Below are positions 1 to 9,263 of a stretch of 64,000 nucleotides of DNA, piece after piece; the first letter of the stretch is position 1; every line of letters begins with the position of its first letter. The translations under genes and the position numbers were made by a program. The notes beneath the pieces were generated by a model. It ran no database searches and was not told where the DNA came from. It was given only the letters and a program-made list of their open reading frames with translations. This DNA is from Pseudovibrio sp. Tun.PSC04-5.I4 (GTDB lineage Bacteria > Pseudomonadota > Alphaproteobacteria > Rhizobiales > Stappiaceae), in contig NZ_FNLB01000006.1 of assembly GCF_900104145.1 (NCBI RefSeq), forward strand, positions 1,571,001-1,635,000, in the 5' to 3' direction.

Positions 1-313
1 GGAAATAATGATCGCGTGGAGAAACGCCGCGTGTTACCTGCATATAGATCAAACCGTTTTTGACGCGGTTCAGCGCAATCACTTCCTTCATGACACGCAC
101 AAGCGCCCCACGAGACATCGGCGCACGAATTTGCAGCTGCCGAAGGGAGCGGTCGAACCGATCCAGATGCGATCCCATGTCGACGAGGCTATTGTTCCAG
201 ACTTCACAGACTTCATAAATACCGTCAGAAAACTGGTAGCCCCGATCCTCAATATGCACTGCGGCACGAGAATGAGGCACATATTGTCCGTTTACATAGG
301 CGACGCGGCTCAT
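1..313 (-). CDS. dat: D-amino-acid aminotransferase, N-terminal part (runs off left edge)
   Basis: Only the first 104 residues are in the window. The minus-strand frame reads MSRVAYVNGQYV... then HIEDRGYQFSDGIYEV, the start typical of fold-type IV PLP aminotransferases (D-alanine aminotransferase and branched-chain aminotransferase superfamily). Further on, NGLIYMQVTRG and SPRDH are also typical of Dat. The enzyme would exchange amino groups between D-amino acids and 2-oxo acids in the cytosol; the PLP lysine lies outside the window. The ATG at 313 follows a GGAGAGG Shine-Dalgarno sequence. It lies downstream of trkA on the same strand, an order common in Rhizobiales-like genomes. A related fold-IV lyase cannot be excluded from this piece alone. 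Confidence 0.88.
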   Translation of the reverse strand, partial: MSRVAYVNGQYVPHSRAAVHIEDRGYQFSDGIYEVCEVWNNSLVDMGSHLDRFDRSLRQLQIRAPMSRGALVRVMKEVIALNRVKNGLIYMQVTRGVSPRDHYF

Positions 314-448
314 CGGCCTCTCCATTCTTGGAAATTCATCACAACCAATGTTAGCGGTTTTTCCTTATGCCATGCAAGCGCCACCTTGGGATTACAACGG
401 GGCATTTCTCAACAATATCAAAGAGAACCTGCGGATTCAGGGATAATT

Positions 449-1825
449 CTAGAAGAACTCCAGCGAGACACGGAACATTTGCTCCACCTGACGCACTTTA
501 TCGGCCACAGCAAAGATCACAACCCGGTCATGGGCCTGAATGCGCTCGTCTCCTCGTGGAGAGATAACCTGACCATCCCGCAAGATGCCACCAATGCGGA
601 TGCCCTCAGCCAGCTCCACTTCACGTAAAGGGCGCCCAACCAGAGGAGATGTATCCAGCGCTTCCGCTTCAATCACCTCAGCAGCTCCGTTTTGCAAGGC
701 ATGAACGGCCCGGATACGGCCACGGCGCACATGCTGCAAAATCTTGGAAATGGTCACCTGACGCGGGTTCACAAACGCGTCAATACCCAAAGCATGGGCA
801 AAAGCGGGGTAACTGGAGTTGTTCAGCAATGACAAGTTGCGCTCACAACCCATTTTCTTGGCCATCACACAGGAGAGAATGTTCACCTCGTCCTCGTTGG
901 TGAGTGCCACCATCATATCTGCGTCTTCAACATCCGCCTCTCGGAGCATCACCTGATCCAGCGCAGAACCATGCAACACAACAGTCCGGCGCAGCTCATC
1001 GGCAATGCGAATGGCCCGATCCCGAGAATGTTCAATGATTTTTACTTTGGTCTTTGTCTGTTTGCCTTCAAGACGCCGCGCCACATACGCCCCGATGTTA
1101 CCGCCACCAGCAATAAGCACACGGCGCGCCTCAGGCTCCTCGTGACCAAAGATGCCAAGCGTCCGGCGAACCTGATCCCGGTTACAACACACATACACGA
1201 GATCCCCCTCTCGCATCATATCAGAGCTGTGCGGAACAAAGACCTTACCATCACGAGCAATACCAACAACCACTGAAGACAGATCCGGAAACAGCTCAGT
1301 CAACTGGCGCAAAGGCGTGTCCAGCACAGGGCAATCAGTACCGCAGTCAATCCCAACAATCACCATATGATCATCGGCAAAGCGTACGGTTTCCATCGCA
1401 CCAGGCAAAGACAACCGGCGCAAAATCATTTCACCCACTTCAATTTCGGGAGAAATAATCACGTCAATCGGCATATTATCGCGAGAAAACAGGTTGCGGT
1501 AATGCGGCTGCAAATAGCTCTGCGCACGCACACGCGAGACTTTGATCGGCACGTTGAACAACGAGTGTGCCACCTGACAGGCCACCATGTTGACCTCGTC
1601 ATACAAAGTCACTGCAATGATCATGTCTGCCTGATCAGCTCCGGCCTGCGCAAGCACATCCGGGTGTGCGCCATGGCCAATAAAGCCGCGCACATCCAGC
1701 GTATCACGAATGGCATGAACCAGCTGCGGGCTCGTATCAATCACAGAGACATCGTTTTGCTCTGCTGCAAGCTTTTCCGCAATACCGTAGCCAACCTGAC
1801 CGGCGCCACAAATTACAACCTTCAT
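449..1825 (-). CDS. trkA: Trk system potassium uptake regulator TrkA
   Basis: 458 residues, the normal length for TrkA. It is the peripheral cytosolic NAD(H)-binding subunit that gates the TrkH/G potassium channel. There are two tandem halves, each a Rossmann RCK_N domain followed by RCK_C. The first begins MKVVICGAGQVGYGIAEKL (GxGxxG), and the second Rossmann motif is VLIAGGGNIGAYVARRLEG near residue 235. The C-terminal TrkA_C segment carries LREVELAEGIRIGGILRDG. The start ATG has AAAGGA upstream. It lies 39 bp after ntrX on the same strand, so it is probably the last part of an ntrY-ntrX-trkA transcript; linkage to ntrYX is widespread in alphaproteobacteria. No TrkH gene is in the window. 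Confidence 0.95.
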   Translation of the reverse strand: MKVVICGAGQVGYGIAEKLAAEQNDVSVIDTSPQLVHAIRDTLDVRGFIGHGAHPDVLAQAGADQADMIIAVTLYDEVNMVACQVAHSLFNVPIKVSRVRAQSYLQPHYRNLFSRDNMPIDVIISPEIEVGEMILRRLSLPGAMETVRFADDHMVIVGIDCGTDCPVLDTPLRQLTELFPDLSSVVVGIARDGKVFVPHSSDMMREGDLVYVCCNRDQVRRTLGIFGHEEPEARRVLIAGGGNIGAYVARRLEGKQTKTKVKIIEHSRDRAIRIADELRRTVVLHGSALDQVMLREADVEDADMMVALTNEDEVNILSCVMAKKMGCERNLSLLNNSSYPAFAHALGIDAFVNPRQVTISKILQHVRRGRIRAVHALQNGAAEVIEAEALDTSPLVGRPLREVELAEGIRIGGILRDGQVISPRGDERIQAHDRVVIFAVADKVRQVEQMFRVSLEFF

Positions 1826-1864
1826 ACTTCAGTCCTTTGCTCGAACATCCTGATCCATCACCAC

Positions 1865-3232
1865 TTAGGTGAGACCAAGGGACTTGAGCTTTCGGTGCAA
1901 TGCTGACCGTTCCATACCAATATATTCAGAGGTCCGCGAGATATTCCCGCCAAAGCGCTTAACCTGCGCTTGCAGATATTCCCTCTCAAACTGCTCCCGA
2001 GCTTCACGAAGTGGCAAGGACATCAGTTCTTCACCACCATTAGACCCCGGCATACTTGGCACGGTAGAGGCAACCTCAGCAGGCAGAAGATCAGCTGTAA
2101 TCACAGCTTCAGGATCAGCCCGCGTCAGGATCATCAATCGCTCAACATTGTTGCGCAATTGGCGAAGGTTCCCCGGCCAGTCATGGGTTTGCAGCACGGC
2201 CATTGCATCTTCACCAATCCGGCGCATTGGCAAGCCAGTCGCAGTGGAAATTTGCTTCATGAAGAAGTGAATCAGTTGCGGAATATCTTCGCGGCGCTCT
2301 TCCAGAGCCGGCACCCGCAAAGGCACCACTGCAAGACGGTGGTACAGATCTTCCCGGAACAAACCTTCCGCAATGCGGTTTTCCAGATTACAGGCGCTTG
2401 AAGACAGGATGCGCACATCCACCTTCACCTTGTTATGCCCGCCCAAACGGGTGAACGTCTGGTCCACCAGAACTCGCAGGATCTTGTTCTGCGTTTCCAA
2501 GGGCATATCGGCGATCTCATCAAGATAGATCGTGCCTGCATGAGCCTCTTCAAGAGCACCCACTTTACGCGAAGACGTATCCGTCTCCTCAATGCCAAAC
2601 AGCTCTTCTTCCATGCGCTCAGGCGTAATATTCGCCGCTGAAAGCACCACAAAAGGTGATTTAGACCGTGGAGAGGCCTCATGAATGGTCCGCGCCACCA
2701 ACTCTTTACCAGAACCGGACGGTCCGGTGATCATCACACGGCTGTTGGTCAGGCAAATCCGTTCAATCGTCAGGCGCAGGTTGTTGATGGAAGATGAACT
2801 GCCCACCAGATTGGAAACATCCCCTGCCCGCTGTTTCAGCTCCTTAATCTCACGCTTCATGGAAGAAGCTTCCAGAGCACGCTCGATTGTCAGAACCAGC
2901 TTATCGGCCTTAAACGGCTTTTCGATATAATCGTAAGCCCCTTTTTTGATCGCAGAAACAGCAGTTTCCACGTTGCCGTGACCTGAAATAATCACGACAG
3001 GCAAATTGGGGTTTTCTTTATTGATGACCTCAAGAATCTCAAGCCCATCGAGCTTGCTGCCCATCAACCAGATATCAAGAACAAGAAGAGAGGGCCGCCG
3101 GTCAGCAATAGCAGCCAACGCCGCATCACTATCCCCCGCGGTCCGGGTATTGTAGCCATCGTCCTCCAAAATACCGGCGACCAGCTCACGAATATCCGCT
3201 TCATCATCAACGATCAGAATGTCACTTGCCAT
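1865..3232 (-). CDS. ntrX: Nitrogen assimilation response regulator NtrX
   Basis: 455 residues: receiver domain (phospho-acceptor D53 in VLDIWLMGSKLDG), AAA+ sigma-54-interaction-type ATPase (Walker A GPSGSGKE, Walker B TIYLDEIADMP), and a Fis-type helix-turn-helix at the C terminus (SRTSEYIGMERSALHRKLKSLG). It is the partner of the NtrY kinase in sensing nitrogen and redox/envelope state. The stretch between ELFG and VGALEEAHAGT lacks the GAFTGA loop needed to engage sigma-54, as is known for alphaproteobacterial NtrX proteins. It is therefore probably not a classical sigma-54 activator. The start overlaps the end of ntrY by 11 bp, indicating translational coupling. Confidence 0.96.
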   Translation of the reverse strand: MASDILIVDDEADIRELVAGILEDDGYNTRTAGDSDAALAAIADRRPSLLVLDIWLMGSKLDGLEILEVINKENPNLPVVIISGHGNVETAVSAIKKGAYDYIEKPFKADKLVLTIERALEASSMKREIKELKQRAGDVSNLVGSSSSINNLRLTIERICLTNSRVMITGPSGSGKELVARTIHEASPRSKSPFVVLSAANITPERMEEELFGIEETDTSSRKVGALEEAHAGTIYLDEIADMPLETQNKILRVLVDQTFTRLGGHNKVKVDVRILSSSACNLENRIAEGLFREDLYHRLAVVPLRVPALEERREDIPQLIHFFMKQISTATGLPMRRIGEDAMAVLQTHDWPGNLRQLRNNVERLMILTRADPEAVITADLLPAEVASTVPSMPGSNGGEELMSLPLREAREQFEREYLQAQVKRFGGNISRTSEYIGMERSALHRKLKSLGLT

Positions 3233-5522
3233 GGCTTTTCACCACCATTTCTTTGGTTTGAATTTCATCTAAGGAAGGATCTTCAACACTACGCAACGTC
3301 AGCCGAACCATGGCCCCATGTCCCCCGTCAGCAACGGACGGTGCATCAAGCAATTCAATACCCCCTCCGTGATCTTCCATAATTTTCCGTACAATCGCGA
3401 GCCCAAGACCAGTGCCCTTTTCACGGGTGGTCATGTAAGGCTCTAAAAGCCGTGTACGGTGCTCGGTTGGAAGGCCAATACCATTATCGATCACGTCAAT
3501 CGTATGGACCAGACCCTCCGAATAAAGCTTCACAAGAACATTGCCCTTCTCAGGGCTGTCCTCCTTCGCCAGATAAGCCTCAACAGCCTCCGACGCGTTC
3601 TTAATCACATTGCCGACAGCCTGCCCCACAAGACGGCTATCAAACGTTGCCTGTACCGGCTCTTGCGGCACATCCGTTTCAAAATGGACCTGCGAATTGG
3701 TAACCGATATCATGAACGCAGATTCCCGAACCACAGAGCGCAGATCAGCAGAGGCCATCTTTGGTTTTGGCATGCGGGCAAAGGAGGAGAATTCATCCAC
3801 CATGCGCCCTATATCGCCCACCTGACGAATGATTGTGTCCACGCACTGATCAAACACCTTGCGGTCATCTTCTTCAATCCGCTTGCCATAACGACGGCGA
3901 ACACGCTCTGCCGAAAGCTGAATTGGCGTCAGCGGATTTTTGATCTCATGCGCAATACGGCGCGCAACATCCGCCCATGCAGAATTTCTCTGCGCGGCCA
4001 CAAGGTCGGTAATGTCATCCAGTGTCACCACAAACCCATGCTCAGAACGGGTCGCTTCCTCAGTCGTCACACGCACATTCACAGTGCGCTCACGACCATT
4101 GCGCATTAATGAGACCTGTGCCACCTGAGAGCCATCTATACTCTTGACCAGAGCCTTAGTAACAACCTCTTCCACCTCAGGAATATTATCGAAGATTGGC
4201 TTTTCCAAAAGCTCCTCTTCGTCCTGACCAAGCAACCGCTTTGCTGAGCGGTTAACCATGGTCACATCCCCCCCGTCATCAATACCGATGACGCCGGAAG
4301 ACACCCCTTCGAGCACCGCTTCACTAAAGCGGCGGCGGCGGTCAATCTGATCATTGGCAGCAAGCAAAGCATCACGTTGCCCGCGCAGCTGACCCGTCAT
4401 ATTGTTAAAGGTCCGCCCAAGGTTCTCGAGATCACCGCTGGCTTTGTCCGCCTCAACCTCAACATAGTAGTTGCCCTTTGAGACCTGATCTGCCGCCCCA
4501 ATAAGATTGCGGATGGGCAAAACCAGTTGGTTCGCAAATCCAAACCCAACCCAGATGGACGACAGCAACAGCACCAGCGCAACGCCCACATACACAAGCG
4601 CAAAGGCCAGTTGGACGCCAAAGCGGCGGCTTTCCAACTCAGCATATTCATTGACACCGGACTCGGCCAGTCGTTGATATTCAATCACGCGCGGATCGAG
4701 TGCCCGCGTCACATAAAGGTACAGATCCTCATAGGCAGAAAGCTTCATCACACCGCCAACAAGGTTGGAAACCCCCGGTGCAATCAGCACAGGAGCTCCC
4801 TCTCCTGCCTGGTTCATAGCAACAGCAGGCGGCAGCAAAGGCTCCACATTCGGATCACGCAGCACCTTCATAACCACGGTGCCGTCTTTTTTCAGAACAT
4901 ACGCCCCAAGCAAGCCACGAACCCATGTCTGCGTCTCAAAGAACCGATCAAATCGTGTTGGATCATAAAAGTAGGAATTACGGTTGAGGTCCACGTCACT
5001 GGACATACCAATCAGCGTAGAACGAAGGGAGTTGCCGTGTTCTTGAACATAGGCTGCTGCAACCGATTGTGCATTGGTGATGATTTGACGTGTCCGCGCT
5101 TCAAACCAACGGTCCAACCCCTGATCCAGCGTGATTGTCGCCACTACAGCCACAATAAAAGCTGGCAGGGCCGCAACAAGCGAGAACATCGTCACGATGC
5201 GCACATGAAGCCGGGCAGCAGCACGCCCACGGCGCCGCGCCTGCAAAAGCTTCACCAGCTCGACAATAATGAGACCGATAAGAAGGAAAACCAACCCGCC
5301 ATTGATGCCAAGCGCGATGTAAACCACCCGCTCAGAGGGCACAATTGGCGTCACCCCCATCAAAACAAGAAAGGAAACCCCAATGGAACACAGCGCCAGA
5401 ATAACCGCTGCCAATCCAAACATTCTGGATTTGCGACCTTTTGCGTCAAGTTTTCGAGTATCTTCTTCTGTTTTTGATTTGAAAATCATGAAACGCGAAC
5501 CTGCGAGACCTTTAAAGCGCAT
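3222..5522 (-). CDS. ntrY: Membrane sensor histidine kinase NtrY
   Basis: 766 residues, usual for NtrY. Three hydrophobic segments sit near the N terminus (about residues 36-55, 66-90 and 113-135), followed by a periplasmic loop and another membrane helix near 308-330. Then come a HAMP region (NLIGAADQVSKGNYYVEV), a PAS domain (VLEGVSSGVIGIDDGGDV), HisKA with H525 in RRIAHEIKNPLTPI, and a HATPase with GLGLAIVRKI. It phosphorylates NtrX. The chosen ATG at 5522 follows TTGGAGGGGG; an in-frame ATG 11 codons later is a weaker alternative. An upstream gap of 337 bp separates it from the PfpI-family gene, so ntrYX probably has its own promoter. Confidence 0.95.
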   Translation of the reverse strand: MRFKGLAGSRFMIFKSKTEEDTRKLDAKGRKSRMFGLAAVILALCSIGVSFLVLMGVTPIVPSERVVYIALGINGGLVFLLIGLIIVELVKLLQARRRGRAAARLHVRIVTMFSLVAALPAFIVAVVATITLDQGLDRWFEARTRQIITNAQSVAAAYVQEHGNSLRSTLIGMSSDVDLNRNSYFYDPTRFDRFFETQTWVRGLLGAYVLKKDGTVVMKVLRDPNVEPLLPPAVAMNQAGEGAPVLIAPGVSNLVGGVMKLSAYEDLYLYVTRALDPRVIEYQRLAESGVNEYAELESRRFGVQLAFALVYVGVALVLLLSSIWVGFGFANQLVLPIRNLIGAADQVSKGNYYVEVEADKASGDLENLGRTFNNMTGQLRGQRDALLAANDQIDRRRRFSEAVLEGVSSGVIGIDDGGDVTMVNRSAKRLLGQDEEELLEKPIFDNIPEVEEVVTKALVKSIDGSQVAQVSLMRNGRERTVNVRVTTEEATRSEHGFVVTLDDITDLVAAQRNSAWADVARRIAHEIKNPLTPIQLSAERVRRRYGKRIEEDDRKVFDQCVDTIIRQVGDIGRMVDEFSSFARMPKPKMASADLRSVVRESAFMISVTNSQVHFETDVPQEPVQATFDSRLVGQAVGNVIKNASEAVEAYLAKEDSPEKGNVLVKLYSEGLVHTIDVIDNGIGLPTEHRTRLLEPYMTTREKGTGLGLAIVRKIMEDHGGGIELLDAPSVADGGHGAMVRLTLRSVEDPSLDEIQTKEMVVKSHGK

Positions 5523-5859
5523 CCCCCTCCAAGTGCCTTGAGGTTTTCAAAAAGGAATATGCATGACACTAAACGCTAAAGCCGCTTGACTGTTCCTAAA
5601 GTAAAATCAGACTGCCTTAGTAAATTTGAACACAGACTATTAACATAGAATGTTGCCAAAATGCGACAATGGGTTTTATTAGTCACACTCTTGGTGGGGA
5701 AAACCCTACGCACGGTTCCACTTTAAAAGCATGCTACTCGCATTCTTAAAGCCATACAGGCCTGCTAACTCGATTGTTTCCAGAAGGAGCAATCACACAA
5801 CTGACCGCAGAGAAATAACACTCTCCATCATCTTGAATGATTTATAGCAAGACCAAACC
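5523..5859. other. Intergenic region upstream of ntrY
   Basis: 337 bp with no credible gene. It lies between the end of the PfpI-family gene and the start of ntrY, both on the minus strand. It is AT-rich in its middle and should hold the ntrY promoter. I see no convincing hairpin terminator or operator. Confidence 0.5.
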
Positions 5860-6450
5860 CTAGGCGAATGGATCCTCAGTACGGTCTTTTTGCCAGCAAT
5901 ACTCGCAGTAGGTCGCCACTCCCTCCGCGGTATCAACCCCATGCATGATCGAGATTGCTCCAAGAGCCATATCCATGCCCGCTGAAACACCGGAGGAGGT
6001 AATGAAAGCGCCATCTTCCACCCAGCGCGCCTTTCGTTGCCAATGAACATTCGGCCCCATGCTCTCTACCCATGAAAAAGCCGCTTTATTTGTAGTGGCC
6101 CGGCGACCATCAAGGACACCAGCTTTAGCTAAAAGCGCACTGCCAGTACAAACACTGAGCGTATACTCAGCATTGGCTGAAGCTTCTGCGATCCAACCCA
6201 GCAGACGGCTATTCTTGACTTCCCGGCGAGTGCCTGCCCCTCCCGGAACAAACAGCACATCATAACGCGCAGTATCTAGCGTCGATTTATCCGCATGGAC
6301 CAACAGGCCTTGGTGACTGGAGACTAATCCAACTGTCTCAGCCACAAGGTTCAGCTCAAACTTGGTTCCAAGCACCCCAAACATTTCCATAGGGCCAAAG
6401 AGATCAAGCAACTCAAACCCAGGAAAGATTAAGGCCCCAATTCTGCGCAT
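5860..6450 (-). CDS. DJ-1/PfpI family protein (class I glutamine amidotransferase-like)
   Basis: 196 residues from the ATG at 6450, which has a GAGGGAG Shine-Dalgarno; a longer frame upstream exists but lacks family similarity. The fold is DJ-1/PfpI: N-terminal IGALIFPGFELLDLFGPMEMF, VLFVPGGAGTR near residue 70, and the nucleophile elbow SVCTGSALLAKAG with C101. It resembles the isonitrile-hydratase and AraC-N-domain-like subgroup, but has no HTH domain, so it is a stand-alone enzyme or stress protein of unknown substrate. It sits between ntrC and ntrY, which are adjacent in most alphaproteobacteria, so it looks like an insertion into that block. Confidence 0.88.
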   Translation of the reverse strand: MRRIGALIFPGFELLDLFGPMEMFGVLGTKFELNLVAETVGLVSSHQGLLVHADKSTLDTARYDVLFVPGGAGTRREVKNSRLLGWIAEASANAEYTLSVCTGSALLAKAGVLDGRRATTNKAAFSWVESMGPNVHWQRKARWVEDGAFITSSGVSAGMDMALGAISIMHGVDTAEGVATYCEYCWQKDRTEDPFA

Positions 6451-6618
6451 GTTAGGCACTCCCTCAAAAGCAAAGCGAAACGCAAGATGTGAGTGTAAGG
6501 CACCTTGCGTAATAGGAACAATTAGAAAACTCCTAACCATGATGATTATGGAATATTTTATGATTATTTATAAGATGAAATTGCACCTGATATTTGTAGC
6601 TTTCAACCCTGAAACGCA

Positions 6619-6644
6619 AAATGGCGCCATCTAAGGCGCCATTT
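6619..6644 (-). terminator. Hairpin terminator after ntrC
   Basis: A perfect 10-bp inverted repeat, AAATGGCGCC / GGCGCCATTT, with a 6-nt loop. Read on the minus strand it ends in TTTT, giving a rho-independent shape just after the ntrC stop. The A/T flanks on both sides could let it work in both directions. Confidence 0.7.
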
Positions 6645-6670
6645 CAATACTCAACAATCCAGAGAAACCA

Positions 6671-8110
6671 TTATCTGGAGCTGCGGATCACCTGCACATC
6701 CAGATCGCGGATTTTCTTGCGCAGTGTGTTTCGGTTCACTCCAAGCAGTTCAGCAGCTTTGATCTGATTGCCTCTGGTCGCGGCCAGAACCGCACTGATC
6801 AGCGGGTATTCCACCTCACGCAAGATACGGTGATAGAGCCCCGGAGGTGGCAACTCCTCCCCGAACTCACCAAAGTAATCACCAAGGAACCGCTCCACAG
6901 AACCACTCAGGTCATGAGCCGCTGGAACATCATCTTCACTAACGACAAGCGAAGGCTGAGACAACTCAAGATCAATAAGGCTTGCCGTAATATCATCCTG
7001 TGGGTAAAGCGCTGCCAGCCTACGTACGAGGTTTTCCAGTTCACGCACGTTGCCCGGCCAGCGATAACGGCGCAGCTTATCCAGCGCAGCCACTTCCATT
7101 TGCTTGGACGGCAGCCCCTCACTCTCCGCGATGGAGAAGAAGTGACGCACCAGATCTGGAATATCCTCGGTCCGTTCCCGCAAAGGTGGGAGGCGGATCG
7201 GCACCACGTTCAAACGGAAATACAAATCCTCACGGAACAGCCCCTGATTGATGAGCTGGCGCAGGTCTTTGTTCGTTGCCGCTACAATACGCACATCCGT
7301 CTGGATCGGCGTACGCCCGCCAACGCTGGTGTACTCTCCCTGCTGAAGCACGCGCAGCAACCGTGTTTGCGCTTCCATCGGCATATCGCCAATTTCATCC
7401 AGCAGCAACGTCCCGCCATCCGCCTGCTCGAACCGACCAGATGACCGCGCCTGAGCACCGGTGAACGAGCCTTTCTCATGCCCGAACAGCTCAGATTCAA
7501 TCAAGTCTTTGGGAATAGCAGCCATGTTCACAGCAACAAACGGGCCGTTGCGACGCTTCCCGTAATCATGCAGCGCACGGGCGACCAGCTCTTTACCCGT
7601 CCCGCTCTCACCGTTGATCATGACGGTCAGATCCGTCTGCATCAAACGGGCAAGTATGCGGTAGATGTCTTGCATCGCCGGAGAGCGACCAATCAGCGGA
7701 ATATTATCATTCCCCTCACTGGCCATATCAAACTTACGCCCCTTAGGTTCAGCCAGTGCACGGCCAACAATGCTGATCAGCTCTTTCAGGTCAAACGGCT
7801 TGGGCAGATATTCATAGGCACCTTGCTCAGAGGCTTTTATCGCCGTCATGAACGTGTTTTGCGCACTCATGATGATGACGGGCAATTCCGGGCGCAGCTT
7901 GCGAATGCGCGGCAACACATCAAATGCGTTCTCATCGGGCATCACAACGTCAGAGATCACCAGATCCCCTTCCCCATTACTCACCCAGCGCCACAGCGTG
8001 GTGGCGTTAGAAGTGAGGCGTACGGTGTAGCCAGCACGAGACAAAGCTTGATTGAGAACGGTACGGATCGCAGAATCGTCGTCAGCAACTAAAATAGTTC
8101 CACTCGGCAT
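6671..8110 (-). CDS. ntrC: Nitrogen regulator NtrC (sigma-54-dependent activator)
   Basis: 479 residues: receiver with D54 (VISDVVMPDENAFD), AAA+ domain with Walker A GESGTGKE, the sigma-54 loop GSFTGA, and LLLDEIGDMPMEAQ, then a Fis HTH ending in LLGVNRNTLRKKIRDL. Phosphorylated by NtrB, it activates nitrogen-limitation promoters such as glnA and amtB. I chose the ATG at 8110 (MPSGTILVADDD) because GAGGA stands 8 nt upstream and it starts 4 nt after the ntrB stop; a TTG at 8131 would give 7 more residues. Third gene of the dusB-ntrB-ntrC operon. Confidence 0.97.
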   Translation of the reverse strand: MPSGTILVADDDSAIRTVLNQALSRAGYTVRLTSNATTLWRWVSNGEGDLVISDVVMPDENAFDVLPRIRKLRPELPVIIMSAQNTFMTAIKASEQGAYEYLPKPFDLKELISIVGRALAEPKGRKFDMASEGNDNIPLIGRSPAMQDIYRILARLMQTDLTVMINGESGTGKELVARALHDYGKRRNGPFVAVNMAAIPKDLIESELFGHEKGSFTGAQARSSGRFEQADGGTLLLDEIGDMPMEAQTRLLRVLQQGEYTSVGGRTPIQTDVRIVAATNKDLRQLINQGLFREDLYFRLNVVPIRLPPLRERTEDIPDLVRHFFSIAESEGLPSKQMEVAALDKLRRYRWPGNVRELENLVRRLAALYPQDDITASLIDLELSQPSLVVSEDDVPAAHDLSGSVERFLGDYFGEFGEELPPPGLYHRILREVEYPLISAVLAATRGNQIKAAELLGVNRNTLRKKIRDLDVQVIRSSR

Positions 8111-8114
8111 ACAC

Positions 8115-9263
8115 TTAGTCCTCAATTCCAAAATTAATATCAGGCCCCGTAAAGGCAGGCATTAATATGCGGAACGTGGTGCCGCGATTGCCGCTCTCAC
8201 ATTCCACCACGCCGCCATGGTCTCCCACGATTTTGGCAACCAGTGCCAGTCCAAGACCTGTTCCGTTCGTTTTTGTCGTGATGAAGGGATCAAAAAGGTG
8301 TTGTCGTAAATCTTCCGGCACACCATGCCCGTTATCGCGCACACAAAACTCAAGCGGCAGACTTACCCGCTTCTGAGCGCCGGGCACAGAGAGGCGAACG
8401 CCGGGCCGGAACGCTGTAGACACAACGATTTCCGGTTCATGTACGCCAGTCAAAGCCTCACAAGCGTTTTTGATGAGATTGATGAACACCTGCACCAACT
8501 GATCCCGGTTGGCAAAAACAGGTGGCAAAGAGGGGTCATAATCTTCAACAATCCGGATACCGGAGGCAAAGCCGTTCATCGCCCCCCGTTTCACATGATC
8601 CAGAACCACATGGATATTCACTGGGGCGCGATCGATTGGCCGCTCATCGGAAAACACTTCCATGCGATCAACCAACCTCACAATCCGGTCCGTCTCATCT
8701 GTAATAAGGCGGGTGAGCTGGCGATCCTCTTCACTGGCTGATTGCTCAAGCAGCTGTGCTGCACCGCGAATACCGGAGAGCGGATTTTTAATCTCGTGCG
8801 CCAGCATGGCAGCAAGGCCAGTGACGGTACGCGCCGCGCCGCGGCTGGTCAGCTGTTTGTCCAGTTTTTCCGCCATATTGCGCTCCTGAAACAGCAATAC
8901 AACACCGCCTGGAGCCTCATTTAGGGGAGAGGCATGAATATCAACCAGCTTCTCCTGCCCGATGCGCGGAGAGCCAATATCCACCTTGTATTCGTTGACC
9001 GGACCGCCGCGCTCACGCACCTGCGCAATAAGCGAAAGCAGCGGGCTTCCAAACGGGACGAACCATGACACTTCACGGCGCTTCAGAACAGAAAGGCTGG
9101 CATGAAGAAAACCTTCCGCCGCGCTGTTCGCCCCAATAATCTTATCGTCATCACCAACAACAATGACAGGATGCGGCAGCGAGTCCAAAACCGATTGCCC
9201 CTGCACACCGTCAGCCAGAGCGTTACCGGCTTTCGTCAGAGTGTCTCCTCCCATCTCCAACAT
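8115..9263 (-). CDS. ntrB: Nitrogen regulation sensor histidine kinase NtrB (NRII)
   Basis: 382 residues, cytosolic. It has an N-terminal PAS domain (SLPHPVIVVGDDDKIIGANSAAE, about residues 28-50), HisKA with H156 in MLAHEIKNPLSGIRG, and HATPase motifs (FINLIKNACEAL, DNGHGVPEDL, GTGLGLALVAKI). It phosphorylates and dephosphorylates NtrC under PII control. Its ATG overlaps the dusB stop codon by one base (TAATG), which indicates translational coupling. Confidence 0.97.
   Translation of the reverse strand: MLEMGGDTLTKAGNALADGVQGQSVLDSLPHPVIVVGDDDKIIGANSAAEGFLHASLSVLKRREVSWFVPFGSPLLSLIAQVRERGGPVNEYKVDIGSPRIGQEKLVDIHASPLNEAPGGVVLLFQERNMAEKLDKQLTSRGAARTVTGLAAMLAHEIKNPLSGIRGAAQLLEQSASEEDRQLTRLITDETDRIVRLVDRMEVFSDERPIDRAPVNIHVVLDHVKRGAMNGFASGIRIVEDYDPSLPPVFANRDQLVQVFINLIKNACEALTGVHEPEIVVSTAFRPGVRLSVPGAQKRVSLPLEFCVRDNGHGVPEDLRQHLFDPFITTKTNGTGLGLALVAKIVGDHGGVVECESGNRGTTFRILMPAFTGPDINFGIED

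Noticed and set aside
8..628. Plus-strand open frame of 206 codons at the left edge
   Set aside because: It is the antisense shadow of the dat and trkA genes; the minus-strand product is a clear aminotransferase start.
4527..5477. 316-codon frame antisense to ntrY
   Set aside because: His/Gln/Asn/Arg-rich translation typical of an antisense frame; ntrY itself is unambiguous.
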